From NCBI GenBank assembly GCA_036399695.1, contig DASWMP010000046.1:1-9407 (forward strand): DNA of 9,407 nt, written 5' to 3'. Below, piece after piece: positions 1-6,523 of this stretch; the first letter of the stretch is position 1, and every line of letters begins with the position of its first letter. Source of the stretch: DASVEE01 sp036399695. Its GTDB lineage: Bacteria; Acidobacteriota; Thermoanaerobaculia; Gp7-AA8. A program made the translations under genes and the position numbers. The notes below the pieces were generated by a model. The model was not told the DNA's origin. It saw only the letters and a program-made list of their open reading frames with translations, and ran no database searches.

Positions 1-20
1 CGCCGGGCTCGCGCCCCGAT

Positions 21-160
21 GGCGTTGACTTAGAGGTTTGCCTCATGTGGGACAGACACTCCTGTCTGTCCGGCCCACCCCCGAGGTCCGCCAGACAAGT
101 GGCCGTTCGGGTGCACGGGACAGACAAGAGTGTCTGTCCCACATCTAAAGTCGACGCCGT
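21..160 (+). repeat. Palindromic intergenic element, composite copy with two hairpins
   Basis: The outer ends match the element at 2537-2606 in inverted orientation. The left end begins GGCGTTGACTTAGAGG and the right end finishes CTAAAGTCGACGCC. Inside are two separate hairpins: GGACAGACA / TGTCTGTCC at 50-71 with loop CTCC, and GGGACAGACA / TGTCTGTCCC at 117-140 with loop AGAG. About 45 bases lie between them. The other copy has a single hairpin, so this one looks like two palindromes joined, in the manner of a REP doublet (REPIN or BIME). No transposase is nearby. It lies downstream of the VWFA gene and may act on that transcript's 3' end; this is inference. Confidence 0.8.
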
Positions 161-206
161 TGCGGCGCGCGCCCGAGGCTACGACGCTGCCGCCCGCCGA
201 AGGCGG

Positions 207-240
207 GCCCCCGAGCCCCGGGCCCTGACCCTGAGCCCTG
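207..240. repeat. Short period-7 C/G-rich repeat after the VWFA gene
   Basis: Units such as CCCCGAG, CCCCGGG and CCCTGAG follow one another with a period of about seven bases (one step is six). The run abuts the stop codon of the VWFA gene on the minus strand. The same GGGCCC/GGGCTC vocabulary recurs at 2513-2533 and 2611-2638. The rest of bases 1-240 holds the palindromic element and no gene that I can support. Confidence 0.55.
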
Positions 241-2469
241 CTATTTAGCAAAATAGCCCGTGATCGTGCGCACCTTCCCCTTCCCCGTCTTCACCTTCAG
301 CTCCCGCCACGTTCCTGATGGCGCAGCCGGGGCCTGGAACGACAGCAGGTATTGCCCCCGGATCTCGGCGGCGATGCGTTTGAGGGCGATGTCCACATCC
401 TCGTCCTGATTGAGAAAGAAGCTCTCGCCTCCCGTGAGCTCGGCGAGCTTCGCCAGCGGGTTGAAGAACTTCTGCCCGCCGTGCGGGATCAGCGCGTAGA
501 TCGGGACGCCTACCGTCTTCGCCAGACGCACGGCAGCGTCGGCGTCGCCGGTACTCGTCCCTTCCGCGCCGTCCGAGAGCACGACCAGCACCCGCTTGCC
601 GCTGACTTCCTGGAACTGCTGGAGCGCGAACGTGACGCCGTCGTAGATCGACGTCCCGCCGAGGTTGCGCAGCTCGAAGATCGCGGCACGCATGGCGGCG
701 ACGTCGTTCGAGCGCGGACGGATGATGCGCGCCGAGCTGTCGAACGCGGCCACGAAAGCCACGTCCTGCGGCCGCACCGTCGCCTCGACCAGCCGTGCGG
801 CCGTCTCGCCGAGATGCGGCGCGTACGCGGACATGCTCGACGAGCTGTCGATGGCGATGCCGATCGTGACCGGCTCCTCCACCCCTTCGCGCACACTCAC
901 GTCGGTGCGCTTCCCTTCGTCCTGCACCGTGAAGTCTTTCGACGTCAGCCCCGGCACCGGCTCGCCGCGGTTGTCCAGCACCGTGGCGATGAACGTCACG
1001 GCCGAGACGTCCATCAGCTCCGTGGAGCCTTCCACGTTGTAGAGCTTCGTCTCCTCCGACGTGCTGCCGTCGTCGAGGATCGCCACGGCGCGGAGGTAGC
1101 CGAACTGCCCATTCATTCGCACGGCGTGGCGGACCGGCAGCGCGGCGATCGTGGCGATCCGGTCGTCTTTCCAGTACAGCTCCACGCGGTCGAGCTTTCG
1201 CCCCGGGGGCACGACGACGTTCGTCTCCACCGTCGCCGTGCCCATGACCTCCGGACCGACGGGCGAGGTGATGTTGACGCGGAACGCATCCTCCCGATCG
1301 TTCACCGTCGCCAGCGACTCACCCATGGCCCGTCCCTGGGCGTCGAACGCCACCGCCTTGACGGTTCGCGCGCGCGGCGTCGGGCCGACGTCGATCTTCG
1401 TCCGGTACGGCGCGGTCTTGTCGGTGGCGACGCGTGTGCCGTCGAGATAGAACTCCACGCGCGACGCTTTCCCCGTCACCTCGGCCGCAAAGTCCGCATG
1501 GCCCGTTACGGTCCGCCGCGCCGGCGGCGTGAGCCGCACGAGCGTCTGCGCCACCAGCCCTTCCTTCGGCGGCAGCGGCGAAGGATCGAGCTCCTTCAGC
1601 GCCTCATTGGCCATGTTGAACACGTCCGACCCGAGCGGCGCGAGCTGGTACGCCTTGCGGAAATGATTGATGGCCAGCCGGTCGGCCTTGATCATCCGCT
1701 CCATCGCCCCACGCATGTACCAGCCGTTCGCCTCGACCGTGACGTTGACCGGCTTCTCCATGATTTCGGAGATCATCGCGCGTCCTCGGGCCTTCTGGTT
1801 GCCGGCGTACCAGGCGAAGGCGGCGTCGATGGTGGCGTACTGCGCCATCGCCTCGTCCCCGGCGGTACGGAACCCCTTGACCGCCACGTCCAGCCGCTCG
1901 GCCGCCTGCACCGGCATCCGGAAGCGCAGCAGCACGTGACCGAGGAGGTAGTCGGCGCTGGCGACGTTCCCGCCCAGACGCTGCTTCACCGAACGCGCGA
2001 GCACCGCGCGGGCGTCGTACGCATCCTGCAGCGTCTCGATCAGCCACTGCTGCGAAAGCTGTCCGACCCCATTGAACGTCACGCTCTTGCCCGATTTTCG
2101 GTGGGTGATCGGCGTCCCCCTGGCGGTTTTGAGCGGCTGCCCCGCGCCGTCGATCAGCGTCACGAACGGCGGCTTGTGCTTGCGTAACAGATCGGCCGCC
2201 ACGCCGCGGACATGGTCCTCCTCGACGCGCAGCAACACGACCGCAGGAATCACGTGCGCCACGAGCGGGTCCGCCCCGAGCGAGGCGAGGATCTTGTCGT
2301 ACTCCGCGTTGCACTGGCCACGACAACGCGAGCGCACATGCAGCAGCACCGCTCGATCTTCCGCACGAGCAGTCGCAAAAGCCGCGGCAACATCGGACGT
2401 CCACTCCACGCCCGCCTGAGCAGGCGCCGAGAGCAGCAGAAACAGAACGACGGTGAATCGGATGTACAC
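241..2469 (-). CDS. Secreted thioredoxin-like / Ig-like / VWFA-related domain protein
   Basis: This is a 742-residue exported protein. Residues 1-19 form a signal peptide (hydrophobic VVLFLLLSAPAQA, cleavage after AQA). Residues 20-115 look thioredoxin-like, with a CX3C pair (C49, C53) in CRGQC. Residues 170-295 are helical and TPR-like. Residues about 310-480 hold Ig-like beta modules (VEFYLDG, VELYWKDD). Residues about 485-715 match the VWFA-related domain common in Acidobacteriota. The MIDAS metal site appears complete: D541, S543 and S545 in DSSSSM, T606 in GGTS, D633 in LSDG. Such domains usually bind protein ligands through a divalent cation; the ligand here is unknown. The start is GTG, chosen because the signal peptide follows directly and AGGAG lies six bases upstream. 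It is co-oriented with the pilus ATPase gene upstream, 167 bases away. The domain calls are firm for VWFA and softer for the N-terminal parts. Confidence 0.88.
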   Translation of the reverse strand: MYIRFTVVLFLLLSAPAQAGVEWTSDVAAAFATARAEDRAVLLHVRSRCRGQCNAEYDKILASLGADPLVAHVIPAVVLLRVEEDHVRGVAADLLRKHKPPFVTLIDGAGQPLKTARGTPITHRKSGKSVTFNGVGQLSQQWLIETLQDAYDARAVLARSVKQRLGGNVASADYLLGHVLLRFRMPVQAAERLDVAVKGFRTAGDEAMAQYATIDAAFAWYAGNQKARGRAMISEIMEKPVNVTVEANGWYMRGAMERMIKADRLAINHFRKAYQLAPLGSDVFNMANEALKELDPSPLPPKEGLVAQTLVRLTPPARRTVTGHADFAAEVTGKASRVEFYLDGTRVATDKTAPYRTKIDVGPTPRARTVKAVAFDAQGRAMGESLATVNDREDAFRVNITSPVGPEVMGTATVETNVVVPPGRKLDRVELYWKDDRIATIAALPVRHAVRMNGQFGYLRAVAILDDGSTSEETKLYNVEGSTELMDVSAVTFIATVLDNRGEPVPGLTSKDFTVQDEGKRTDVSVREGVEEPVTIGIAIDSSSSMSAYAPHLGETAARLVEATVRPQDVAFVAAFDSSARIIRPRSNDVAAMRAAIFELRNLGGTSIYDGVTFALQQFQEVSGKRVLVVLSDGAEGTSTGDADAAVRLAKTVGVPIYALIPHGGQKFFNPLAKLAELTGGESFFLNQDEDVDIALKRIAAEIRGQYLLSFQAPAAPSGTWRELKVKTGKGKVRTITGYFAK

Positions 2470-2475
2470 CAGGTT

Positions 2476-2480
2476 CTCCT
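2476..2480 (-). promoter_or_regulatory. Shine-Dalgarno AGGAG that fixes the GTG start of the VWFA gene
   Basis: On the minus strand AGGAG is followed by six bases (AACCTG) and then GTG at 2469-2467. This supports GTG as the start and gives a protein that opens with a signal peptide. It is the clearest ribosome binding site in the window; several other genes lack one. Confidence 0.7.
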
Positions 2481-2512
2481 GGGTACCGGCGGCAAGAGGG
2501 TAGCACTAAAGC

Positions 2513-2533
2513 GGGGCTCGGGGCTCAGGGCCC
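2513..2533. repeat. Period-7 repeat GGGGCTC, GGGGCTC, AGGGCCC
   Basis: Three consecutive heptamers sit between the VWFA gene start and the palindromic element at 2537-2606. They share vocabulary with the runs at 207-240 and 2611-2638. I see no promoter hexamer inside them. Confidence 0.65.
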
Positions 2534-2536
2534 AAG

Positions 2537-2606
2537 GGCGTTAACTTTAGATGTGGGACAGACAGGAGTGTCTGTCCCACATGAGGCAAACCTCTAAGTC
2601 AACGCC
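2537..2606 (-). repeat. Palindromic intergenic element, compact 70-bp copy
   Basis: This is an inverted copy of the element at 21-160. The ends are imperfect inverted repeats (GGCGTTAACTTTAG against GGCGTTGACTTAG read from the other side). The core is a perfect 14-bp stem: ATGTGGGACAGACA at 2551-2564 pairs with TGTCTGTCCCACAT at 2569-2582 around loop GGAG. Small size, terminal inverted repeats and no coding content are MITE- or REP-like. It lies 3' of the pilus ATPase gene and 5' of the VWFA gene, so its RNA form could end or protect a transcript. No T-run follows the stem, so a classical intrinsic terminator is not shown. Confidence 0.85.
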
Positions 2607-2610
2607 ATTA

Positions 2611-2638
2611 GGGCCCTGGGCCCCGGGCCCCGATCCCT
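2611..2638. repeat. Period-7 GGGCCCY repeat running into a stop codon
   Basis: GGGCCCT, GGGCCCC, GGGCCCC and GATCCCT follow in exact seven-base steps. The last unit reaches the stop codon of the minus-strand ATPase gene (complement of 2637-2639). GGGCCC is itself palindromic, so the run can fold on itself. Confidence 0.65.
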
Positions 2639-4442
2639 AAATCCCCGTCACCCTCACCACCTCTTCGAACGTGGTCAACCCTTCGGCCAGCTTGCGGAGT
2701 GCGGACTGCCGCAGCGTCCGCATGCCTCGTTTGACGGCCATGTCCTTGATCTTCAGGAAATCCTCGCCGCGGTCGATGAGATCGCGGATGGCGTTGTCGA
2801 TCGGGAGCATCTCGAAGATGCCGGTGCGGCCGAAGTAGCCGGTGTTGCGGCAGCGCATGCAGCCGGCGCCTTCCTTCACGATGATCCGCTTGCCGGCGGG
2901 TGCCTGCAGGTTCAGCATGGACGCTTCCTCCTGCGTCAGCGGGCGGTTGCGCTTGCAGTCCTCGCAGATCTTGCGCACCAGGCGCTGGGCCATCGTCCCG
3001 ACCAGCGTGGAGGAGATGAGGAACGGCTGGATGCTCAGGTCGACCAGACGGGTCACCGAGGTCGACGCATCGTTCGTGTGCAGAGAGGAGAAGACGAGGT
3101 GGCCGGTCAGCGCGGCCTGCACCGCATTCTGCGCCGTCTCCTCGTCGCGGATCTCGCCGACCATGATGATGTCCGGGTCCTGGCGGAGGATCGTGCGTAG
3201 CGCCGAGGCGAACGTGATGTTGATCTTCGGCTGGACCGCCGTCTGGTTGAACTCCTCCCAGACCATTTCGATCGGATCTTCGATCGTCGTGACGTTGATC
3301 TCCGGCGAGGCCAGGCTCTTGAGTGCCGAGTACAGCGTGACGGTCTTGCCCGAGCCGGTCGGGCCGGTCACGAGGATGATGCCGTGCGGCCGCTTGATCC
3401 AGTCGGCGAATGTGCGCAGTTCGTCCTCGTAAAAACCGAGCCCGCCGAGGTCGCGGATCAGCACCTCGGGATCGAAGATACGCATGACGATCTTCTCGCC
3501 GAAGGCCGTCGGCAGCGTTGACACGCGCAGCTCGATCTCCTTCCCTTCCCGCTCCGTCTTGATGCGTCCGTCCTGCGGGCGGCGCTTCTCCGAGATGTCC
3601 ATGCGGCACATCGTCTTGAGGCGCGACGTGATGGCCAGGTTCACGAGCCGCGGCACCCGCTGGATCTCGTGGAGCACACCGTCGATGCGGAACCGGATCA
3701 GCGCCATGTCGCGCTTCGGCTCGATGTGGATGTCGCTGGCTCGCGAGTCGTAGGCGTGCTGCAGCAGAAAGTCGACGGCGTTGACGATGTGCGCGTCGCT
3801 GGTCTCGATCTCCGCGCCCGACTTCAGCTTCACGAACTGTTCGAGGTTCGTGAGGTCGATGGCGCCGGTCGTCAGGTCGCGCTCCGCCTTCGTCACCGAG
3901 GCGCGGAACCCGTATTGCTCGCTGATGACCCCCATCACGTCCGACTCGGCCGAGACGACGAGCTCGAGCTCCTGCTTCGCCATCGGACGGTACGTTTCCA
4001 TCACGGCGGGATCGAACGGATTGACGACGGCCACGATCAGCTTGCCGTCTTTGATGGCGACCGGGATGAGCTTGTGCTTCCGCGCGAACGGACGGGAGAT
4101 CTTCTTCTCGATCATCTCCATGTCCAGCTTCAGCGGATCGATCTTGAAGAACGGCAGATGCGCGTCCTCGGCGATGAGGCGTGCCAGCAGGAAATCGTCG
4201 ATGCGCGTCCCGCTGCCGCTCGCGTCCGTGAGGTTCATCCCGATCAGCGCCTTGATGGGGCTGACGTCCTCCTCGACGCGCGTCTTCGTGGCCCGTGCCT
4301 GGAGGCGGAACTGCCGGTCGAGAGCCTCGATCTCCGTCCGCTGCCGCTCGTCGATGAACCCCGCGTTCTGCAGCAGGTCGCCGAGGTAGGAAATCGTGAT
4401 CTCACGGGAAATGCGGGCCGGAGGGGCGGGCGTAGCGGACAT
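2637..4442 (-). CDS. GspE/PilB-type assembly ATPase (type IV pilus or type II secretion)
   Basis: This 601-residue cytoplasmic hexameric ATPase powers extension of type IV pili or a type II secretion pseudopilus. Residues about 15-180 look like the MshEN/T2SSE N-terminal domain. The N1 domain carries SDIHIEP at 236-242. The catalytic core has a Walker A GPTGSGKT (360-367), an Asp box TTIEDPIE (385-392), a Walker B region around DPDIIMVGEIRD (422-433) and a His box TGHLVFSSLHTNDA (446-459). Two cysteine pairs, C493/C496 and C528/C531, form the zinc finger typical of PilB and GspE. Length is normal and no key residue is missing. The start is ATG without a Shine-Dalgarno; CATAAT lies eight bases upstream, which suggests a leaderless mRNA. 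No other pilus or secretion gene is visible, so PilB and GspE cannot be separated here. Confidence 0.93.
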   Translation of the reverse strand: MSATPAPPARISREITISYLGDLLQNAGFIDERQRTEIEALDRQFRLQARATKTRVEEDVSPIKALIGMNLTDASGSGTRIDDFLLARLIAEDAHLPFFKIDPLKLDMEMIEKKISRPFARKHKLIPVAIKDGKLIVAVVNPFDPAVMETYRPMAKQELELVVSAESDVMGVISEQYGFRASVTKAERDLTTGAIDLTNLEQFVKLKSGAEIETSDAHIVNAVDFLLQHAYDSRASDIHIEPKRDMALIRFRIDGVLHEIQRVPRLVNLAITSRLKTMCRMDISEKRRPQDGRIKTEREGKEIELRVSTLPTAFGEKIVMRIFDPEVLIRDLGGLGFYEDELRTFADWIKRPHGIILVTGPTGSGKTVTLYSALKSLASPEINVTTIEDPIEMVWEEFNQTAVQPKINITFASALRTILRQDPDIIMVGEIRDEETAQNAVQAALTGHLVFSSLHTNDASTSVTRLVDLSIQPFLISSTLVGTMAQRLVRKICEDCKRNRPLTQEEASMLNLQAPAGKRIIVKEGAGCMRCRNTGYFGRTGIFEMLPIDNAIRDLIDRGEDFLKIKDMAVKRGMRTLRQSALRKLAEGLTTFEEVVRVTGI

Positions 4443-4450
4443 GGCCGAAA

Positions 4451-4456
4451 ATTATG
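4451..4456 (-). promoter_or_regulatory. Possible -10 element (CATAAT) of the assembly ATPase gene
   Basis: On the minus strand CATAAT matches the consensus TATAAT at five of six positions and ends eight bases before the ATG. Transcription would then start at or next to the start codon, giving a leaderless mRNA, which fits the missing Shine-Dalgarno. I find no convincing -35 hexamer at 16-18 bases. Confidence 0.35.
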
Positions 4457-4489
4457 ACAGATAGGAGGGATGCCGGTCCCGAAGGGGAG

Positions 4490-4606
4490 CACGCGAGGTA
4501 CCCTTCCCACTTCGCAAGGTACCCCCGTCCACTTTGCAAGGTACCCCCTCCCACCTCGCGAGGTACCCCAGCCCACCTCGCAAAGTACCCCGGCCCACCT
4601 CGCGAT
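4490..4606. repeat. 22-bp tandem array with a GGTACC core, five units plus a partial
   Basis: Unit boundaries fall at 4490, 4511, 4533, 4555, 4577 and 4599, so the period is 22 bases (the first unit has 21). The consensus on the plus strand is YTYGCRARGTACCCCNNCCCAC. GTACC begins at 4498, 4519, 4541, 4563 and 4585. The period is not a multiple of three, so the array would shift frame at every unit and is not a coding repeat. It starts 48 bases upstream of the assembly ATPase gene. Twenty-two bases is close to two helical turns, so repeated protein-binding sites on one DNA face are possible; slippage of a selfish minisatellite is the alternative. Confidence 0.85.
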
Positions 4607-4618
4607 GCGGTGGTCCGA

Positions 4619-4648
4619 CTGCCAACCGCCAACTGCCAACTGCCAACT
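4619..4648 (-). repeat. Heptamer repeat (TGCCAAC / GTTGGCA), four units
   Basis: Units TGCCAAC, CGCCAAC, TGCCAAC and TGCCAAC occupy 4620-4647. Bases 4619-4648 are the exact reverse complement of 6383-6412, so the two runs are inverted copies of one 30-base sequence. It begins nine bases after the stop of the RlmI-like gene in the direction of its transcription. Confidence 0.85.
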
Positions 4649-4656
4649 GCCCGCCG

Positions 4657-5853
4657 TCAGTGCACTTCCAGCAGGAACCCCTTCAGATACTCCCCTTCCG
4701 GGCAGTAGATCGAGACCGGGTGATCCGGCGCCGCCGTCAGCCGCCTGACGATCGACACCCGCCGGCCGACGTCCAGCGCGGCCGCGAACACCACCTTCTG
4801 GAACAGGTCCAGGGACATGTGGCCCGAGCACGAGTACGTCATCAGCAGCCCGCCCGGCGCGAGCAGCCGCATCGCGTACAGATTGATGTCCTTGTAGCCG
4901 CGGGCGGCCCGTTCCACGTCGTGCCGGCTCTTGGCGAAGGCCGGCGGATCGCAGACCACCATGTCCCACTGCTGCCTGGCCACGGCCCGTTCGCGGACGA
5001 ACTGGAACGCGTCCGCCACCAGGAACTCCCCCGTCACGCCGTTCAGCTCGTGATTCACCCGCGCCAGCTCGATCGCCCGCGCGGAGACGTCCACGTTGTC
5101 CACGCTCGCCGCCCCGCCCGCCGCCGCGTAGACGCCGAACGCACCGGTATAAGAGAAGAGGTTCAGCGCCCGCCGTCCGCCTGCCAGCGTCCGGGCCAGG
5201 GCGCGGTTCTCCCGCTGGTCGAGAAAGAAGCCCGTCTTCTGCCCCTCCCGCGGATCGACCCGGAAGCGCAACCCGTTCTCCCGCACCTCCGCCACCGGTT
5301 CGCCCTCCCCTTCCCAGCGCGACTCCGTCGAAAGCTGTTCGAGCTTGCGGACCGGCAGATCGTTCTTGAAGTAGATGACGCGCGGCGACAGCGCCTCCCG
5401 CAGCGCCTCGACCACCAGCGGCTGCAACTGCTCGACGCCGCTGTTCGCGATCTCTACGACGAGTAGATCCCCGTACTTGTCGACGACGAGACTCGACAGC
5501 TCGTCCCCCTCGGCGTGGATCACGCGCGCGCAGTCCGTCGCGTCGCTGCCGAGGATTGTTGCGCGGCGCGCGACGGCGGCGAGGATGCGGGCGCGCAACA
5601 GCTCCGGCGTCAGCGCCTCATCCCCGAACGTCAACGCCCGCAGGCGGATCTGCGAATGGCGCGAGTGAAAACCGGAGGCGATGACGTTGCCGTCATCGTC
5701 GACGAGGTCGGCGAGCGGCGCGTCGGCCGGCCCGCTTTCCTTCGCAATCGCGCCGGCAAAGATCCAGGGATGGCGATTCGACACCACCCGCTCTTTGCCC
5801 CGCTTCAACACAAGTCTGCGACGTTGCTCGTTTCTGAACGGTTGATCGTGCAC
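4657..5853 (-). CDS. rlmI: RlmI-like 23S rRNA m5C methyltransferase
   Basis: With the GTG start chosen here the protein has 398 residues, close to the 396 of E. coli RlmI, which makes 5-methylcytosine at 23S rRNA position 1962 using S-adenosylmethionine. An N-terminal PUA-like region (LVLKRGKERV then HPWIFAGAI, residues about 14-37) binds RNA. The central region has GQKTGFFLDQR (204-214). The Rossmann methyltransferase domain shows NLFSYTGAFG (231-240) for SAM binding, DPPAF (302-306) as motif IV and YSCSGH (340-345), whose cysteine C342 is the expected nucleophile. An in-frame ATG at 5889 would add 12 residues but would overlap the start of the divergent gene. The GTG fits the family length and removes the overlap. 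The family call is strong; the exact target base follows from the family. Confidence 0.88.
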   Translation of the reverse strand: MHDQPFRNEQRRRLVLKRGKERVVSNRHPWIFAGAIAKESGPADAPLADLVDDDGNVIASGFHSRHSQIRLRALTFGDEALTPELLRARILAAVARRATILGSDATDCARVIHAEGDELSSLVVDKYGDLLVVEIANSGVEQLQPLVVEALREALSPRVIYFKNDLPVRKLEQLSTESRWEGEGEPVAEVRENGLRFRVDPREGQKTGFFLDQRENRALARTLAGGRRALNLFSYTGAFGVYAAAGGAASVDNVDVSARAIELARVNHELNGVTGEFLVADAFQFVRERAVARQQWDMVVCDPPAFAKSRHDVERAARGYKDINLYAMRLLAPGGLLMTYSCSGHMSLDLFQKVVFAAALDVGRRVSIVRRLTAAPDHPVSIYCPEGEYLKGFLLEVH

Positions 5854-5859
5854 GGCCGA

Positions 5860-5868
5860 TCTATAATC
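5860..5868. promoter_or_regulatory. Compact divergent promoter with a near-symmetric -10
   Basis: The plus strand reads TATAAT at 5862-5867, nine bases before the ATG of the YbjN-like gene. The minus strand over the same bases reads TATAGA (5865-5860), six bases before the GTG of the RlmI-like gene. Neither start has a Shine-Dalgarno, so both mRNAs may be leaderless. A -35-like TTGATC at 5842-5847 is only 14 bases from TATAAT, which is short. The plus-strand -10 is convincing; the minus-strand one lacks the conserved final T. Confidence 0.5.
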
Positions 5869-5876
5869 GCGTTCCG

Positions 5877-6377
5877 ATGTCGAAGGCAAAAGAATTCCAC
5901 ACGCACTGTCAGGAAGAAGTCTACCGGCAGATCAAGGGCTACCTCGACGAGCTCGTCGAGGAACACTTCGACGACGCCGATCACTGCGACTTCTACCTCA
6001 AGTATGGGTCGACGGTCCTCGAGGTCTCGATCGATCCCTACGAGGACGACGATGCCATCATCGAGATCCTCGCCTTCTGCGTGCAGGGCGCCGAGCCGAG
6101 CTTCGAGCTGATGCAGGAGCTCCTCCGCCTCAACGCCGACGTCCCCCTCGGCGGCTTCAGCATGTGCGGCGGCGACGTGTTCTTCTCGCACTCCTTCCTC
6201 GGGCGGCGTCTCCGTCCCGAGCAGCTCATCGCCTCCCTCGACATCGTGGCCAGCGTCTCCGACCTCTACGACGAGAAGCTCGTGGCCAAGTACGGCGGCG
6301 AAACGGCCCTCGAGCGCCTCCGCAGCGATACCAGGCGCGACTCGAAGCGCCGGGCCTCACAGGCGAACAACAACTGA
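5877..6377 (+). CDS. YbjN-like domain protein
   Basis: This is a 166-residue soluble acidic protein with no signal peptide or membrane segment. The middle looks like the YbjN family, which shares the fold of type III secretion chaperones: VLEVSIDPYEDD (residues about 47-58), then LMQELLRLNADVPLGGFSM, then a hydrophobic strand (DVFFSHSFLG), then LRPEQLIASLDIVASVSDLYDEKL. The last 20 residues are basic and Asn-rich (DTRRDSKRRASQANNN) and probably disordered. In E. coli YbjN has been linked to motility and stress phenotypes, but the biochemical role of the family is unclear, so I give no function. ATG is chosen because TATAAT lies nine bases upstream and no ribosome binding site is visible. It is divergent from the rRNA methyltransferase gene and followed by an inverted heptamer repeat. 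Confidence 0.75.
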   Translation: MSKAKEFHTHCQEEVYRQIKGYLDELVEEHFDDADHCDFYLKYGSTVLEVSIDPYEDDDAIIEILAFCVQGAEPSFELMQELLRLNADVPLGGFSMCGGDVFFSHSFLGRRLRPEQLIASLDIVASVSDLYDEKLVAKYGGETALERLRSDTRRDSKRRASQANNN

Positions 6378-6382
6378 TGATG

Positions 6383-6500
6383 AGTTGGCAGTTGGCAGTT
6401 GGCGGTTGGCAGGATAGAAACGCTCGCAACGGCCGAGCCTGCCGATCCCTCCCCTGTCAACCGCCAACGGCCAACCGCCAACTGGCCCCTCAACTGGCAA
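6383..6500 (+). repeat. Inverted heptamer repeat (GTTGGCR), possible long hairpin
   Basis: The left arm holds GTTGGCA, GTTGGCA, GTTGGCG and GTTGGCA at 6384-6411. The right arm holds CGCCAAC, GGCCAAC and CGCCAAC at 6462-6482, followed by looser copies up to 6500. The arms can pair around about 50 bases. The left arm is the exact inverse of 4619-4648. It fills nearly the whole gap between the YbjN-like gene and the lipoprotein gene and could cap a transcript end. No T-run follows. Confidence 0.8.
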
Positions 6501-6523
6501 CGCGATTGCTCTTAATGGTGTGC

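Noticed and set aside
352..2187. A 611-codon open frame on the plus strand opposite the VWFA gene
   Set aside because: It is a GC-rich antisense shadow with Arg/His/Asp-rich composition and no recognisable domain, while the minus strand encodes a signal peptide and an intact MIDAS.
2551..2582. Intrinsic terminator of the assembly ATPase gene
   Set aside because: The stem is strong, but no T-run follows on the minus strand, and the same palindrome occurs in another copy as part of a dispersed repeat. A role in ending transcripts is possible but not shown.
3669..4457. A 262-codon plus-strand frame opposite the assembly ATPase
   Set aside because: Its composition is typical of an antisense frame, and the opposite strand has all Walker and zinc-finger motifs in one uninterrupted frame.
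4490..4606. CRISPR array
   Set aside because: The units are contiguous with no unique spacers between them and there are no cas genes. It is a 22-bp tandem repeat.
4454..4708. Short protein-coding frames across the 22-bp array
   Set aside because: A 22-base period shifts frame at each unit, frames are open on both strands, and there is no start context. The open frames reflect low stop-codon frequency in this GC-rich repeat.
6164..6523. N-terminal extension of the lipoprotein from a start inside the ybjN-like gene
   Set aside because: The extension overlaps the ybjN-like gene out of frame and runs through the heptamer repeat. The lipoprotein signal peptide sets the start at 6515 or 6524.
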